Below, in pieces: positions 1 through 11,085 of a stretch of DNA of 64,000 nt; position 1 is the first letter of the stretch; the number at the start of each line of letters is the position of its first letter. The stretch is from Isoetes taiwanensis. Lineage: Eukaryota > Streptophyta > Lycopodiopsida > Isoetales > Isoetaceae. Position numbers and translations under genes: made by a program. The stretch covers positions 27,302,689 through 27,366,688 of the forward strand of contig JAJEKV010000005.1 of NCBI GenBank assembly GCA_021234155.1. The letters run 5' to 3'. Under the pieces are notes generated by a model. It searched no databases, was not told the origin of the DNA, and was given only the letters and a program-made list of their open reading frames with translations.

Positions 1-1965
1 CGAATATCTCCATGACTTTATCATCATTCTCTTTGATGATATCTTCACTTATAGCAAAACCTTCAAAGACCATGAGCGTCATCTTCGGTTGGCCTTACAG
101 AAATTGAGACGCCATCAACTTTATGCCAAGTTTTCCAAGTGCAGGTTTGCGACCACCAAGGTCAATTATTTGGGACAGATTGTTTCTTCTGAGGGGATAG
201 CAACAGATCCAGCCAAGATTGAGGTAGTAAAAGATTGGCCAATTTTAGCGAATGTGTCAAAGGCCTGCAGTTTTCTAGGTTTGGCAGGCTATTACCGCAA
301 ATTTGTTAAGGACTTCGCCAAGCTTGCGGCGTCTCTTATACAGACCTTACCAAACATGAGAAGGTTAGGGTTTGGATGGCACATTGGAAGGACAAAGTCC
401 AGGCCAGATTTCAGTCATTGAAAGATGCCTTGACAATCGCTCCAGTTTTTACCTTGCCAGATATAAATGGGTTGCCACAAACGCCATTAAGATCGTTAGG
501 GGTGGAGTATTAATGCAAGAAGGTAGAGTAATCACATATGGTTCTCGAAAGATGAATGATGCGGAGCAACGATACCCCACGCATGACTAGGAATTACTTG
601 CGGTTCTGCGTGCCTTGCGTATATGGAGACATTACTTGCTTGGGAGACAATTCTAATTTGATACGAATCGCCAAGGTCTCTAATACATTTTCACCCAACC
701 CCACCTCAATCTTAGACATCGCCGATGGATGGAATTTCTGGAGGAGTATGATTTTGAAGTGGTCTATAAGCCAGGCAAGCATAATGTTGTTGCTGATGCT
801 CTTTCTAGGCATCCATTAGTCACTCAACGCATTGTAATGCGATTTCAACTCTCACCAGTGAGTTTAAGCAGATAGAGAAGACTCTTCCTATAGATCCTGA
901 ATTTTAGGAAATATGGTAGTCTATCCAAGGAAGCCAGAATAAATAAGGAGAGGAAGGAAGGTAATCTTCTTTATTGTAAGAATAAGTTATGTGTTCCTGA
1001 GACATCAGGAGTTCGCAAGCTCATTCTCCATGACACAAATAATAGTCCTATAGCGGGGGATTTATGAAGATATATTTTAAGATTTGCTCCAGCTATTTGG
1101 GCCAGAAATGAAGAAGCAAATTGCGAGACATTAAGCAATGTCAAATATGTCAACAAACAAAGGGGAAACAATTGCGCATTCCAGAGGAATTGCAGCCCTT
1201 AGATGTTCCTCATGCAAAGTGGGAAGTTATTACCATGGATTTTATTGTGGGACTTCTGCGCACCTTAAGGGTCTTTGATGCTCTAATGGTTGTGGTCGAT
1301 AAACTTTCCAAAATGGCACATTCCTTGCCATGTCGAACTACAGACACCGCATTAGATACCGCCTTGTTGTTCACAAGAGAGATATTTCGTCTCCATGGGA
1401 TGCCCCGTACCATTATATCGGACCGAGATCCTAAGTTTATTAGTGCATTTTGGAAGGATTTCTTTAGCACTATTCAAACTAGGCTTGCCATGAGCACAGC
1501 TTACCACCCGCAGACAGATGGCCAAACCGAGCGTACCAATCGCATAATAGAAGATATGCTACGTAACTATGTCTGGAACAAACAATCCCAATGGGCAGAT
1601 TATATCCATTTGGTGGAGTTTGCCTATAACAGTACCAAACATGAGTCTTCAAGGATGTCTCCTTTTATGATCAACTATGGCTATCAATGTCTTACTCCAG
1701 ACACGTGGCATAATCCAGTTTCCAAGGTGGAAGTTTCTCAACAATTACTTACACATATGCAAGCCTTAGTCGAAGAAGTTTGAGAGTATTTGTTAGCTGC
1801 TAGAACTTGGCAAAAGAGCCTTACCGATAGGCATCAGATGCCACGGGAATTTCAAATTGGTGAATCTGTATGGTTAAAGATTAAGATCAAGCAAGCCAAA
1901 CTCAAAAATGACAATTGCAAGAAGCAAATTCTCAAATCTTGCTTTCATGCTTCTTTGAACAATGG
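1..1965 (+). pseudogene. Ty3/gypsy polyprotein remnant (RT end, RNase H, integrase)
   Basis: Decayed pol region of a Ty3/gypsy retrotransposon, entering the window inside reverse transcriptase. Order seen: the FDDI catalytic box at about 35-46, the RT thumb and connection (89-421), RNase H pieces (VLMQEG near 510, DAEQRYPTHD near 560-589), then integrase (1121-1783) with the CQICQ zinc-finger half, the first Asp in ITMDFIVGL, the second in ISDRDPKF and the Glu in HPQTDGQTERTNR. In-frame stops occur near 588, 905 and 1783, and frameshifts separate the RNase H pieces, so it is not functional. Homology stops in the integrase C-terminal tail (QAKLKNDNCKK); no chromodomain or LTR follows. It is the same family as the minus-strand element at 25778-51139, sharing YVWNKQSQW and MSPFMINYGYQ stretches. 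Confidence 0.93.
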
Positions 1966-2720
1966 AACTTAGAAAGTAACTAAGCTACATTGTCCAAAGA
2001 GGCAGGGAAAGAAATATTGGAAAGTCTCGATGCTTTTACTCATCCACCACAAGAGTTCTGATGCCCCTTCCTCGATGTAGCCCAGAACCTCAATGGCATT
2101 TATCCCTCTATATCAGTCCCTTCTTTTCAATGGTCACCATGGTTTCATCCACCATGAAGTCCAAAGGATAGAAGGCTTGACTAGAGGTCCAGACGTCAAA
2201 GACACTATAGATTTCGTTGGGGTAGATTTTGAAACTACTTACTTCGCTTCTCCCTCTAAGGCAACGTTTTGATTCATTCTGTACTTAATTAATACACAAC
2301 TCAATGTGACAAGGCACCGGTCAGAAGTTTTAATGGTCAAATAAGTCCTCATTAATATCATGTGGGTTCGTCTGCGTTTCAGGGGAAAAATATCAAAAAA
2401 AATAAAATAAAAGTCTAGATTATTGGAAAAGTTTACGAACAAAGGAAATCGTCCTCCACCCCCATATTTGGATCAGGATTCACTCAATCACCCTATGACC
2501 CTGGAGGTGGAGGTAAGTACGGTTTAATGTCTGGAACCTCTTCTCCTTAGCGTGGTTCCTCCACACCCCTCCAAAGATCCATCTCGCGCTGGCTTCGGAA
2601 CGCATATAGGTTTCCATCCCTCTTACGAGCAATCAGAGATAGTAGTGGGGGCATACATGATTGCAAGATCCAATCCAACAAACACCTCAAATGCAGACAA
2701 TGTCTGCATTCCATGGCATA
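1966..2720. other. No gene recognised
   Basis: About 750 bases after the broken gypsy integrase. Short open frames such as 2552-2854 (+) have no recognisable motif. I see no LTR end, poly-A or inverted repeat, so the 3' end of the gypsy remnant appears lost. Confidence 0.4.
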
Positions 2721-3766
2721 TCAATCAACTTGGGTCAGATTGTGTCTACATCCTGCACAATTTCGGTAGTCCCCAGTCTTTATATCCTCCCACTGACTCT
2801 CGTAGAGGTATTCGGGTGGGAGATATGCAATACTCTGCTCCTTTGAGACTTTAGGGGGGTCAGAATCCAGAACTCTCGTCAGTCCGTGCATGTGCTCATT
2901 ATCTACATTCAGGACCATATTTTCCCTAGCCAAGGCCACAAGTTGATCCTTAATGTCCGCTAATTTCGGAGCCATCTTGTCATGAGCATTCGCATGGTCT
3001 TTTAGATGCAGGTTTTCCTCTGAATGAGTAAGATGCCGAGCCTCAACATCCGTCTCCTCGGTCACTGCACCTGATGAGGCAACCCCCACCACTTCTAGAA
3101 GTTTTATAACATCTGGGAGCAAGTAAGTAATGGTGGGCACTTTCAGAATTGTCTTGCTTAACTCTTTTGCTACTGCCGCTACCACTTCCCTACTTCCATT
3201 TCCTGCTCGCATAATTTACGGGCTCACCCTTCTCGTAATATACCTGCTTAGCGAACGTCTTGCTGAATTCATGGTTCTTTATCACAGTGTCTTTCACTTG
3301 AACCCATCTCTCCAAAGCTTTGGCTCGTACTTTAGGGATCTTGCAGCCGTATGCGTTGAACTTACTTGCTCTCCTGCTTGGCCAGTCCACGTCAAATTGT
3401 CTGACGTCTAAATTTGCTTCCATGTCCTCATAATCTGCCCCTGACGGGCAACAACCTGGGCCCATGTCATATGCAACTCCATGAACCTCTGTAATTGTGG
3501 CATCTTCTTTCTTGGCCACTTCCGCCATTGCCCTCAACCTCACCAGCTCTTTTGCACGCACTTCATTGGCTTTTTCGTGTTTCTCTGGTCTCTGTCATTG
3601 TTGTGCTCTGACCTCCGACAACATAGGTAGGGAAGGGAATGCAAAGCCCTCGAGAGTTCTCAAGGACGGAGGGAAGGGTTAGCCCCCTGTCCAATTTCAT
3701 CAACACCTTCCCGCTGCGGAGGCGTACACGGTCGCTGAGATATACTTTGCACGATTTGTAAGTCAA
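2721..3766 (-). pseudogene. Broken coding region of unknown function
   Basis: Three consecutive minus-strand reading frames (3766-3563, 3561-3190, 3212-2721) abut or overlap with frame changes and read like one decayed protein of roughly 340 residues. The middle part is Lys/Glu-rich with an amphipathic helix start (MRAKELVRLRAMAEVAKK). The last part has an acidic, heptad-like stretch (ARHLTHSEENLHLKDHANAH) and a charged C-terminus. I do not recognise the family. It lies just downstream, on the same strand, of the kinase-like pseudogene at 3806-5405, so it may be the tail of that gene or a neighbouring transposon gene. Two frameshifts (near 3562 and 3200) argue against present function. Confidence 0.4.
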
Positions 3767-3805
3767 CTATATTGTTTGTTTAATTCCTTGCGCATATGCT
3801 TTATA

Positions 3806-5405
3806 TTAACTGCGCAAAATAAAAACAAAGGCATGACTTGATCCAGCATGGTCAACATCATTCACACCTTGGCCAACTTGAGGAATACAATCTGATTCTA
3901 TTTGGGGCCTTGTGCAATGTGTTGGAGAGCAATTCCAAGTGCTCCGCATGGTGCTCAGTAGCTGGTTCAGATCAAAATTGCATGCCTTGTTTCTTATTGA
4001 AGATTCGACATAGTGCTTCAAGTAATCGCACATATTTCGAAACCTCTGGTTTTGTTCAGCAGTACCCATAAAGAAGGAATGCTTACATGCAAAATCAGCC
4101 ATGTAATAAATAAAGTAAGCTGCCTCTAAGAGGTCGAAGTCAACCCTTGCAGCCACCATTTTAGTTCCGTCTCTTTTAGGACCGTACAAATCATCATGCA
4201 TGTACGAATAATTGAGTCTTTCATTCTCAATGGTTTTGCCAGCGCCATCCATACCTTTGTATGCCCACTGCTTCACTTCCACTGGCTCATCTATTAGTCT
4301 TTCTTCTCCCCAATCACAAATACTAATATAAATAGCTTGAGGGTCCGTGCATCCTTTCTCTTTTTCAAAGTCAAAATGAAGCAAAACATTGCCTGGGTGC
4401 AAGTCTATGTGTAAATGGTGCTCCTTATGAAGCTTAAGCAAGCCTTTCTTCCGCTTAAAAACATCAATTTCAATATTAGGAGTATATCGTAATCTTTTAA
4501 ATGCATGCCTCGCAAACTCATTGTCTCCATGATGTACAAAAAGAGATGCATAAGAACACCCCATTATAATAAAGAAATATCAGCCCAGTTCTTTCCAATC
4601 CAGTTGTACGACCGATGCAACGTATAATCTAACCATGTCTAACCTGCATTTGCAACTTCCTCATGTTTTTCATCATAGCCTTCACTATCACATCGGGACT
4701 CGCAGTACCTAGCCGCAAGTCATCATCCTGAAACTTTACACAGTAGGGTTCGTCTTTAAGAAAAGTAGAACCCAAGATATGGAATTTGTACACCGCCCCA
4801 TATGTTCCAGATCCAATTCTAGGTCTATTAACTATCTAAGAGGAATTGCAAACCAGATAGTCTTGGCATCCGTCCTTTTTCTTTTTCCCACTCTTTATCA
4901 GTCTCACTAGGACGTTTGGCTCTAAGAATTTGTGCTAGCACTTCCTTAACCAGGTGTGGAAGGGGGGGAGGTGATGGGCTTCCTTTCTAAGCTTCCAATT
5001 AATCCAAGCTGTATTCCATGCAACAGCTTCATCTTTCAGATTCTCTCTCAAGCGAGGACATGGTCAAATTTGCCACCACATGAATCATATTTCCAGTCTT
5101 GCAAGATACATTACCATTTATCCAAGCATGTCTCTCAGTATGATCCTTTCCAGATTCTAGCATTCGAGGCCCAAAGGCTCTTTCAACACCTTTCATGAGA
5201 GCTGAGTAAAAGTCTAGCCACCCTTCTTTAGTGGTAGTAATCAACTTTAATTCAGAAGGACTGCAGCACAAATTCGCTCACAAAGCCAGTTCACCAAGGA
5301 GGCTCTTAAGGAAGACCATGGTTGTTGTGGTCTTGATCTTTTCCTCTGCATCACAGTAGAGAACTCTGCTTCTAGCCTAAGTCCTTCTAACTCTTGTGGA
5401 TTCAT
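3806..5405 (-). pseudogene. Protein kinase-like pseudogene
   Basis: Intronless-looking but broken gene for a divergent protein kinase. A possible start is ATG at 5405-5403 (MNPQELEGLRLEAEF), followed by an unrecognised N-terminal region (5271-5029). The N-lobe lies near 4825-4640 with a glycine loop GSGTYGAVYK and a YCVKFQ lysine. The C-lobe at 4564-3806 has the catalytic loop HIDLHPGNVLLHFD, where Asp and Asn sit as in active kinases, and ICDWGEE where DFG is expected. The DWG variant and the unusual LHPGN loop place it outside the common plant receptor-kinase group. At least one stop (near 4575) and two or more frameshifts (about 5270, 4620) break it. Kinase fold assignment is firm; the specific family is not known to me. 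Confidence 0.7.
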
Positions 5406-6169
5406 GGCAGTTCTAGAGGAAACTGTCTAGCTAACGAAACGCCGACAGTAGCAAAGCAGCAACAATACCTATAAGTCTGGCAAAAAAAAACCCATCCACT
5501 TTAGTAAGTGTCGAAATCATAAACTAATTCGCTTTTCTTACTAAATAAAGAGTCTCACTAAGATTCAAGTAAAACTACTAAGTTTCAAGTTCGACAATTA
5601 TAGGGAATGCTAGACATGCATTTTTCTCAGTCGCTTTGACAGCTTTGAGTTATGATCTGACCCAGCTACTGAATCCACAAGGAAGCTTCATCTAAGAGGT
5701 TAGGAAACTCAACATATTGCACTTGACTAGGTCAGGCTTTTCCAAAAGACAAGACCAAACGGATAATTAATAAAATATACGCCAATCCCTATATTAGTGT
5801 TGGACTTTTGTTGATAACGCCATCAGAAACTAGGGTATATCATACTAATATATCCTCCTAGCCTTCCATGAGAGTATAATGCCCATCTTTAGACATCGCG
5901 TGACCGAAGCTAATTCTAGTAATTGCTGAAACACTAATCCTAGATCTCTCTTCAACTCCCTAACACTACTAAAATTGCTGGACAAAAGGGCAGGCAACAA
6001 AAGTTCAATTTTTTCTTTTTTTTTTTCCTTTTACTTTTGTTTTTTATGTGTTTTTACTTAAAAAATTAAGTCTGGCTTCATCCATAGAACAAGGCGCTCG
6101 CCACTGTCATGCCCCTCAGAGGAGGGGGGCGACAGGTGGGGGCCTAACCATGGACTCCATCTAGACTTA
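5406..6169. other. No gene recognised
   Basis: AT-rich sequence with a T-rich run (6008-6050) and a G-rich run (about 6120-6142). No coding or repeat signature seen. Its last three bases, TTA at 6167-6169, are the left target duplication of the following Harbinger element. Confidence 0.4.
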
Positions 6170-6200
6170 GGGTACCTTCGCACCCGCCGTTAAGTTAGGA
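6170..6200 (+). repeat. Left terminal inverted repeat, Harbinger element 1
   Basis: Starts GGGTACCTTCGCACC and continues with GCCGTTAAGTTAGGA; pairs with 9846-9876. It is followed by further subterminal TTAAGTTA and TAACGG motifs through about 6560, probable transposase-binding repeats. Confidence 0.9.
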
Positions 6201-6779
6201 ATAACTTAATTTTTTTTAACTGTCAGTTAAACTTATAAGAGACTCTTGTGTTCGCACCAAGACTAAGTTAACTTTCCGTTAAGACTTTAACCTAACGGAA
6301 ACTAGTTAAATCCTTTCAAACTAGAACAAGTTAGGTTATTTTTTTTTAACTTAACAATAAAATAAAAATGTGTTCGCACTTGCCTTAGTTAAGTTAGTGC
6401 TAACTTAATGCTAAAGGCACTTTCTTCGCATAGGTGCCTATTAAGTTACTTTAACTTAATGCTAACGGCAATGCCTTCGCACATTCGTCCATTAGGTTAT
6501 TTTTTTTTTTTAACTTAATGCTAACGGCAATACCTTCGCACATACCTCCGTTAAGTTTTATTTTTGTTTTCTATTAAGTGCTTCAAACAATTGTCCTCTT
6601 CTTGTGCCATGAACAAATTAACATATGAACTCATAACCATCATGATATCATGCACTTGTTGATCATATTCCATCTCATTAAAACACTACATAATCAACTT
6701 GTTATTCAAAGCTTATCATTGGATCCAAAGCCTACCATTGTTATTCAAAACTTGTTATTCTAGTCAATTTTGTTATTCA

Positions 6780-7163
6780 AAGCTTATCAAAGAAGAGACA
6801 ATTATCAAGTGAAGACTATATATTCAGTTAATGTGCGGCGGATCTCCACACCCAATTCATATGGGTCTGGATCAGTGTTCGCACGTGGTTCTTCTGCTTC
6901 ATCTGCCTCATTCTCCTCGATCTCTTCTTCTTCTCCTCATCTTATTTGCCACTGCCTTACTTGCTCCAACTCTTCCTCGATATCTGCTTCACCAATATCA
7001 ATAAGCAGATTATGGAGCATACAATATGCGTGAGTAAGAGTTGGAACATTCTCCGGCTTCATCTTGAGTTTCGTATCGAGACATCGGAACTTGCACTTTA
7101 ATAGCCCGAACGCTTGCTCCACATATAACCTTCCCTGCGCCAGCTTCTTATTGAAGATGTTCT
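6780..7163 (-). pseudogene. Harbinger-type DDE transposase, C-terminal fragment
   Basis: The minus-strand frame 7122-6937 and its upstream extension read as the C-terminal part of a PIF/Harbinger nuclease (DDE_Tnp_4 type): LYVEQAFGLLKCKFRCL holds the third acidic residue (Glu) in the VExAFGxLK motif, followed by VPTLTHAYCMLHNLL, the usual helical end. A TAG acceptor near 7164 precedes the exon. Downstream a stop at 6937 interrupts an acidic tail (EEEEIEENEADEAEE). The catalytic Asp region is missing, so this is a relic. It supports the superfamily assignment made from the TIR and the TTA duplication. Confidence 0.85.
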
Positions 7164-7321
7164 CTACATTTCAAAACGAATTGCATTTAGAACATGAATT
7201 GAAATTAAACAAAACCATAAACTATTAAACATAAACTATTAACATAAACTATTAGTTTGTTAAACTAAGCATAAATTGCTATATTAATGTGATTCCAATG
7301 GTGAATTTGATCTGATTGAAG

Positions 7322-7389
7322 GAACTCGCGACACCAGAAGCCTTTGCTGCTGATCCATCTCTTGTTTGGGAGTTCTATCATTATCGCAG
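7322..7389 (+). pseudogene. Captured sirtuin exon fragment
   Basis: Reads [19 protein letters not shown] and then HYR, followed directly by a GT donor (AG|GTTAGT at 7388-7391) and preceded by an AG. This matches the segment just after the NAD-binding GAG/FRG region of SIRT5-like (class III) sirtuins, where the Y..R pair contacts acyl-lysine substrates. Only this one exon is present, with flanking intron-like DNA, so it is a genomic fragment taken up by the transposon and not a gene. Identification is from recalled family sequence. Confidence 0.75.
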
Positions 7390-7707
7390 GTTAGTTAATT
7401 CCTTATAGTCCTTTTATAACAAATGCACATAGTCTTTGAGTGCAAAGTGTTGGAGATTGGAAAGTGTCAGTAAATAGAGAATGATGGCAACAAAATGAAT
7501 ATTAAATGCACTACTTATTTTGAATCATGAAAACATATTAGCCTACTTGAAATCTTGCCAGAAGAGACCATGGGTTTTGAATGTCATTCATTGAAGCTTA
7601 AACTTGAGTGTTTGATGAGAAGTATTGGTTCACCTTAGTATTGCAATATTCTGCAACCTTAGTATGCTACAATAAATTTCCAAGCACACAAAGGCAATAG
7701 AATTTAT

Positions 7708-7830
7708 CTGGATGCCAGAAACTGTAAAATACCGTATCTCAAATCTCATTCGATTTGGAGAATGCTTTTCAAGTGCAATTTCTTCTACAGTCACACTAGG
7801 GAGACTGAACTGAGCTCTCAACATATACTC
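7708..7830 (-). pseudogene. AP1M: Captured AP-1 mu adaptin exon fragment
   Basis: A 41-codon exon-like segment reading EYMLRAQFSLPSVTVEE at its start and FEIRYFTVSGIQ at its end. It matches the mu-homology domain near the C-terminus of the AP-1 clathrin adaptor medium subunit. The acceptor is ccaaag|GAG at 7830. At the other end CAG is followed by ATAAAT where GTAAAT would be a donor, so the splice site is mutated or the capture broke there. One PYF-type Pro is replaced by Arg. It shares the element with sirtuin and PIN pieces and is not a functional gene. Confidence 0.8.
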
Positions 7831-8739
7831 CTTTGGATATAAGCATTACCAATTTTACAATTCGTTAATTCTAGAAAGGAAGCTCAAAGACACAAAAATG
7901 GGCGAACAAGAAAAGGTTTTTCTGACAAAGCAATACTTTGCCACCGGGGAGATAATTTTATCTTCCAAACGAAGGCTTTGTTATTCGGTGCATTAATGTG
8001 TGCACTGTAGACGTTGCATCAGTGGGCAAAGGCAAATCAATTTCGATGTTTGTTGGCGTACTGTACAAAACAATTCACAGAAACTTAGCAACAAGAAATC
8101 TATTTGTCATTTACTTCTGTAGGTACCTCCACTTTTTAACTAAGCGCAAGCTCGTGACATATTGTACACACGAGTGCGGAATGTCTCTCTATTTGTGCCT
8201 CAACCTATATCAATGGCTATTTCACCATGTCATTTTTCTAACTGAAAAGAATCACAATTGCTATAGCAGCATCTACTATTCTTTCTTACCATATACGTAC
8301 TTTCGACCAATATGTCATTAAATGAATCAAAGCCTCCATGGAGAGGAATAAAAGATATTATGCGATCATTTTCAAAGCAAGCAAAGGCGAGACACACTGT
8401 TAACCCACGCTAGAATATTAGAACAATGATATAATCAAGTTGTAAATAATAATAATCAAACTTTAAAATGCTACTTACTGGTGAAACTCTATGTCAAGAT
8501 CAATTGCTTTTCCTTTTGTAGCCTGCCCTTGAGCCTGTAATAGTATTCTGTCATTATGGCCCAGCTTGCACGCTGGCATACCACTAACCACGATAAAAAC
8601 AACATCAGTTTGAATAGCAACATATTTCAACCAACTTATAAATTTCAATATACGCGCCTTAAATAAGTTCGCATCTTCAATGGAGCAACAACATCCGAGC
8701 GCACAAGCTGACCATACAAAGAAACTAACAGGAGAAAGC

Positions 8740-9391
8740 ATGGCGTAAGAAGAAGAAGAAATTGAGCGCCTAACTGTGACATGAATCTTACCATCATCTC
8801 CGATCTCTGCTTCAGTCTGCAATGGCTCTCTTCCATCTAAAGACATAACATCTGATTCAACCTTGAAGGATATAATAGAGGCAGCTGTCTCAGGAAACTG
8901 ATCAGATATAAGAATCCTTGCACTTCGGTACTCATAAAAAAATAGCAGCATTGTGTACCATATAATACATTGCAGAACTACGGCTTGAACAACTAGGCTG
9001 CCTGAATTCGTCCCATACATAGCAGCAAGCAAAGGGATGCCCATAACCAATGTATTGGGCAAGGTTGCAAGCATAAAAAGTGTGATCATCCATTCAATGC
9101 TTCCCCTTTTTGAAAATCTTGCCCATATGCCAAGCGGAGTATTGCAAATTTCTGAATCGCATCTGCCAAAACAAATTTCGCATTCATGGTGTAAGGATTG
9201 TTGTTAGCGATGATATGAAAAGACAAAAGGGGCACTGCGAATATGGCCACAAATCTGTTGATCCCGCCACATTCTTTGGGGAGTTAAAATCTTCCACCAC
9301 CGAAGGCCCGACCCATAAAAGCCAAAATCATAGCCACATACAAAGGAACCACAGCACTGAGAACAACGTACAAGTCCTTGGCACTTATCAT
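8740..9391 (-). pseudogene. PIN: Captured PIN auxin efflux carrier fragment (N-terminal half)
   Basis: Start ATG at 9391-9389 reads MISAKDLYVVLSAVVPLY, the first transmembrane segment of PIN auxin carriers. It continues with [18 protein letters not shown] and, from 9089, [36 protein letters not shown] and FEYR-like membrane segments 2-5, then the start of the hydrophilic loop ([14 protein letters not shown]). Frame changes occur near 9310, 9290 and 9125, and an in-frame TAA is met near 9288. The second five-helix bundle and most of the loop are absent; the open frame continues to 8475 without PIN homology. The fragment is entirely inside the Harbinger element. Confidence 0.9.
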
Positions 9392-9845
9392 CTTGAAAAA
9401 TCTTGGCAAAGCTTGGGGAAACTTTTATCTGTCGATCTAAATCCGGCAAAATACCAGCACCCACGAGTTCTATAAATACGAAGAACGGAAAAGAAGAAGA
9501 AATAAAAATACCCGATGAGAAAATGCATAGGCAACGGCATGTTCGGGGTTCGTAGCTGCTTGTGCTTGTGCTTAAACCATCGCCATTGCCATCGCCGTCG
9601 AAATCGAGCTCCGCCAGAACAACCAAGATTAAAGTGACCTCGGGAGGTCACTTTAATTTCTAGTTCATTTTTATTTTTGGGTTAACATTCTGTTAAATCT
9701 GTTAACGTAACATAAACTGGTGTGAAGATTGTTTGGGTTAGGGACTTTAGGTTAAAAAAATTAACGGAATACTAACTATTTAGCTTAATAGAATACTAAC
9801 TTAACTTGTGGTGTGAATGTTAAAACCGTTAAAAACCTAACGCAA

Positions 9846-9876
9846 TCCTAACTTAACGGCGGGTGCGAAGGTACCC
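9846..9876 (-). repeat. Right terminal inverted repeat, Harbinger element 1
   Basis: Ends GGTGCGAAGGTACCC followed by the TTA duplication (9877-9879). It is the reverse complement of the left end. Confidence 0.9.
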
Positions 9877-9879
9877 TTA

Positions 9880-10879
9880 AAACAATAAACAACAAACAAA
9901 ATCTAACTAAATTTTGCCTAAAAAAACTAAGAAAAGGTATTAAAAAAAAAAAAAAAAAAAGGGAAAACCACACATACACACACACAGGGCACACTTTGTG
10001 AGGCAGGGCGCAGAAGATTTACCTCTCGCTGCGCAAAAACTTCAAAAACATGGCGCGTGTATATAAAGAAAACTTCGCGTAAGCAAAGTAACTGTTTCGC
10101 TCCCTTACGCGAAACAGTTACTTTGCTTACGCGAAACTTTTTTTGCGTCGAGTAAGCAAAAAAATTTTGAATTTCTCTTACACGAAATTGAAATTTCGCT
10201 TACGTGAACCTCTTTTTTTCTAGCAGGCGAGGATAAAATATGGGAAATACGTTTTTAACCCCAAAATACATATTTTTTTACTTTACACGTCCAAAAATTT
10301 TTATTTGTACGTATAGAACCTATCCCTGGCGACATGATGCCGCAAAAAGGACGTGGCATCAACGAAAAATAACAACTACGTGCCCACGCCGCTAAATGGC
10401 CAATTTGTTGTTGTGTTTGACTTTCTGTTGTGATTGAATAAATTGTTGAACCCTAACGGTCATCTCGACATCTTCTGTTTGAAGTTGTGATATAGTCTCC
10501 TTAATAGCTTGCTCAAGTCGTTTCATGTCCTGGAACATAGTGCCTATTCTGATTTCCAACGTGGCCAGATAAGCCCTTGAGGTCCACAATGTCTAACCTA
10601 TCCCGCTTCCTTTCAAAATGTGGCAGTCGAATTACCAATCTAGTATATGTGCATTTTCACACTGCAAGTTGCTTTATGTGGCCAGTTGTTTTTCCAACAA
10701 TGCAGGCATCGAATTCTCCAACTATGCAGCAAGATGTGTGAACTTAGCTGGTAAGCCTTCAACTGCTTGGACCTGACTCCAAGGATCTTCGAATGCCCGA
10801 TCTGGACTTGTTTGCGAATGGCGTGCTGCTAACTAGATTTGTGTGCTGGCCGTAGGTCCGTCTAACCAAGCATGTTGTA
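9880..10879. other. Intergenic, includes poly-A and a hairpin
   Basis: Contains an A-run (9940-9960), a short CA-rich tract (9970-9988), the perfect inverted repeat at 10074-10135 annotated separately, and related CTTACRCGAAA motifs down to about 10210. The frame 10589-10392 (-) has no recognised motif. No gene seen. Confidence 0.4.
10074..10135. repeat. Perfect 27-bp inverted repeat (hairpin)
   Basis: Arm 10074-10100 (TTCGCGTAAGCAAAGTAACT and on to GTTTCGC) is exactly the reverse complement of 10109-10135, with an 8-base loop TCCCTTAC. The motif CTTACGCGAAAC recurs in weaker form at about 10182 and 10198. It could be a MITE core or a hairpin RNA precursor; there is no direct evidence for either. 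Confidence 0.9.
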
Positions 10880-11085
10880 TGTGTTGACATGTACCACAAT
10901 ATCTGATGATATATATTTGTACAGTTAGTCAGCATTTTTATTACTGCTATTGTTTTTCCCTTGAAAACCCTTCGGGAGAGGTTTTTTTAATTCAGACAAT
11001 AATACGCCAGTTGCGCTCCTTCTTTGGGTCCCATAGGTTGATTGGTCTCCGTGGATGATAAATTCATTCAATTTTTACCTCCTTT
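10880..11085 (+). mobile_element. LINE 3' end fragment (a)
   Basis: Shares with 52440-52594 the tail pattern of Cys-free 3' UTR: a stem, CCCTTGAAAACCC, a G-rich middle, AGGTTTTTTTAAT, the closing stem, then GCGCTCCTTCTTTGGGTCCC, GATTGGTCTCCGTGGA and a GATAAA end. Reverse transcriptase is not visible upstream. It is a 5'-truncated LINE copy; the stem here is TATTGT/ACAATA. Confidence 0.7.

Larger units (their letters stand above)
6170..9876. mobile_element. PIF/Harbinger element 1 carrying captured gene fragments
   Basis: A 3707-bp DNA transposon. Its ends are inverted repeats: the left end starts GGGTACCTTCGCACCCGCCG and the right end is its reverse complement, about 31 bases matching. It is flanked by TTA on both sides (6167-6169 and 9877-9879), the 3-bp duplication typical of PIF/Harbinger. 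About 490 bases of left and 240 bases of right subterminal sequence are shared with element 2 at 28784-32046. Inside are a transposase C-terminal remnant (-), one exon-like piece of a sirtuin (+), one of AP-1 mu (-) and a broken PIN auxin carrier (-). It lacks a complete transposase, so it would have moved in trans. This is a Pack-type (gene-fragment-carrying) Harbinger derivative. Confidence 0.9.

Noticed and set aside
7998-8321. 107-codon plus-strand frame inside Harbinger element 1
   Set aside because: No recognisable domain or splice context; probably intron-like captured DNA.
9204-9651. Overlapping minus-strand frames of 140 and 87 codons as genes
   Set aside because: They run from TIR sequence into the frame-shifted PIN fragment and carry PIN residues only in pieces.
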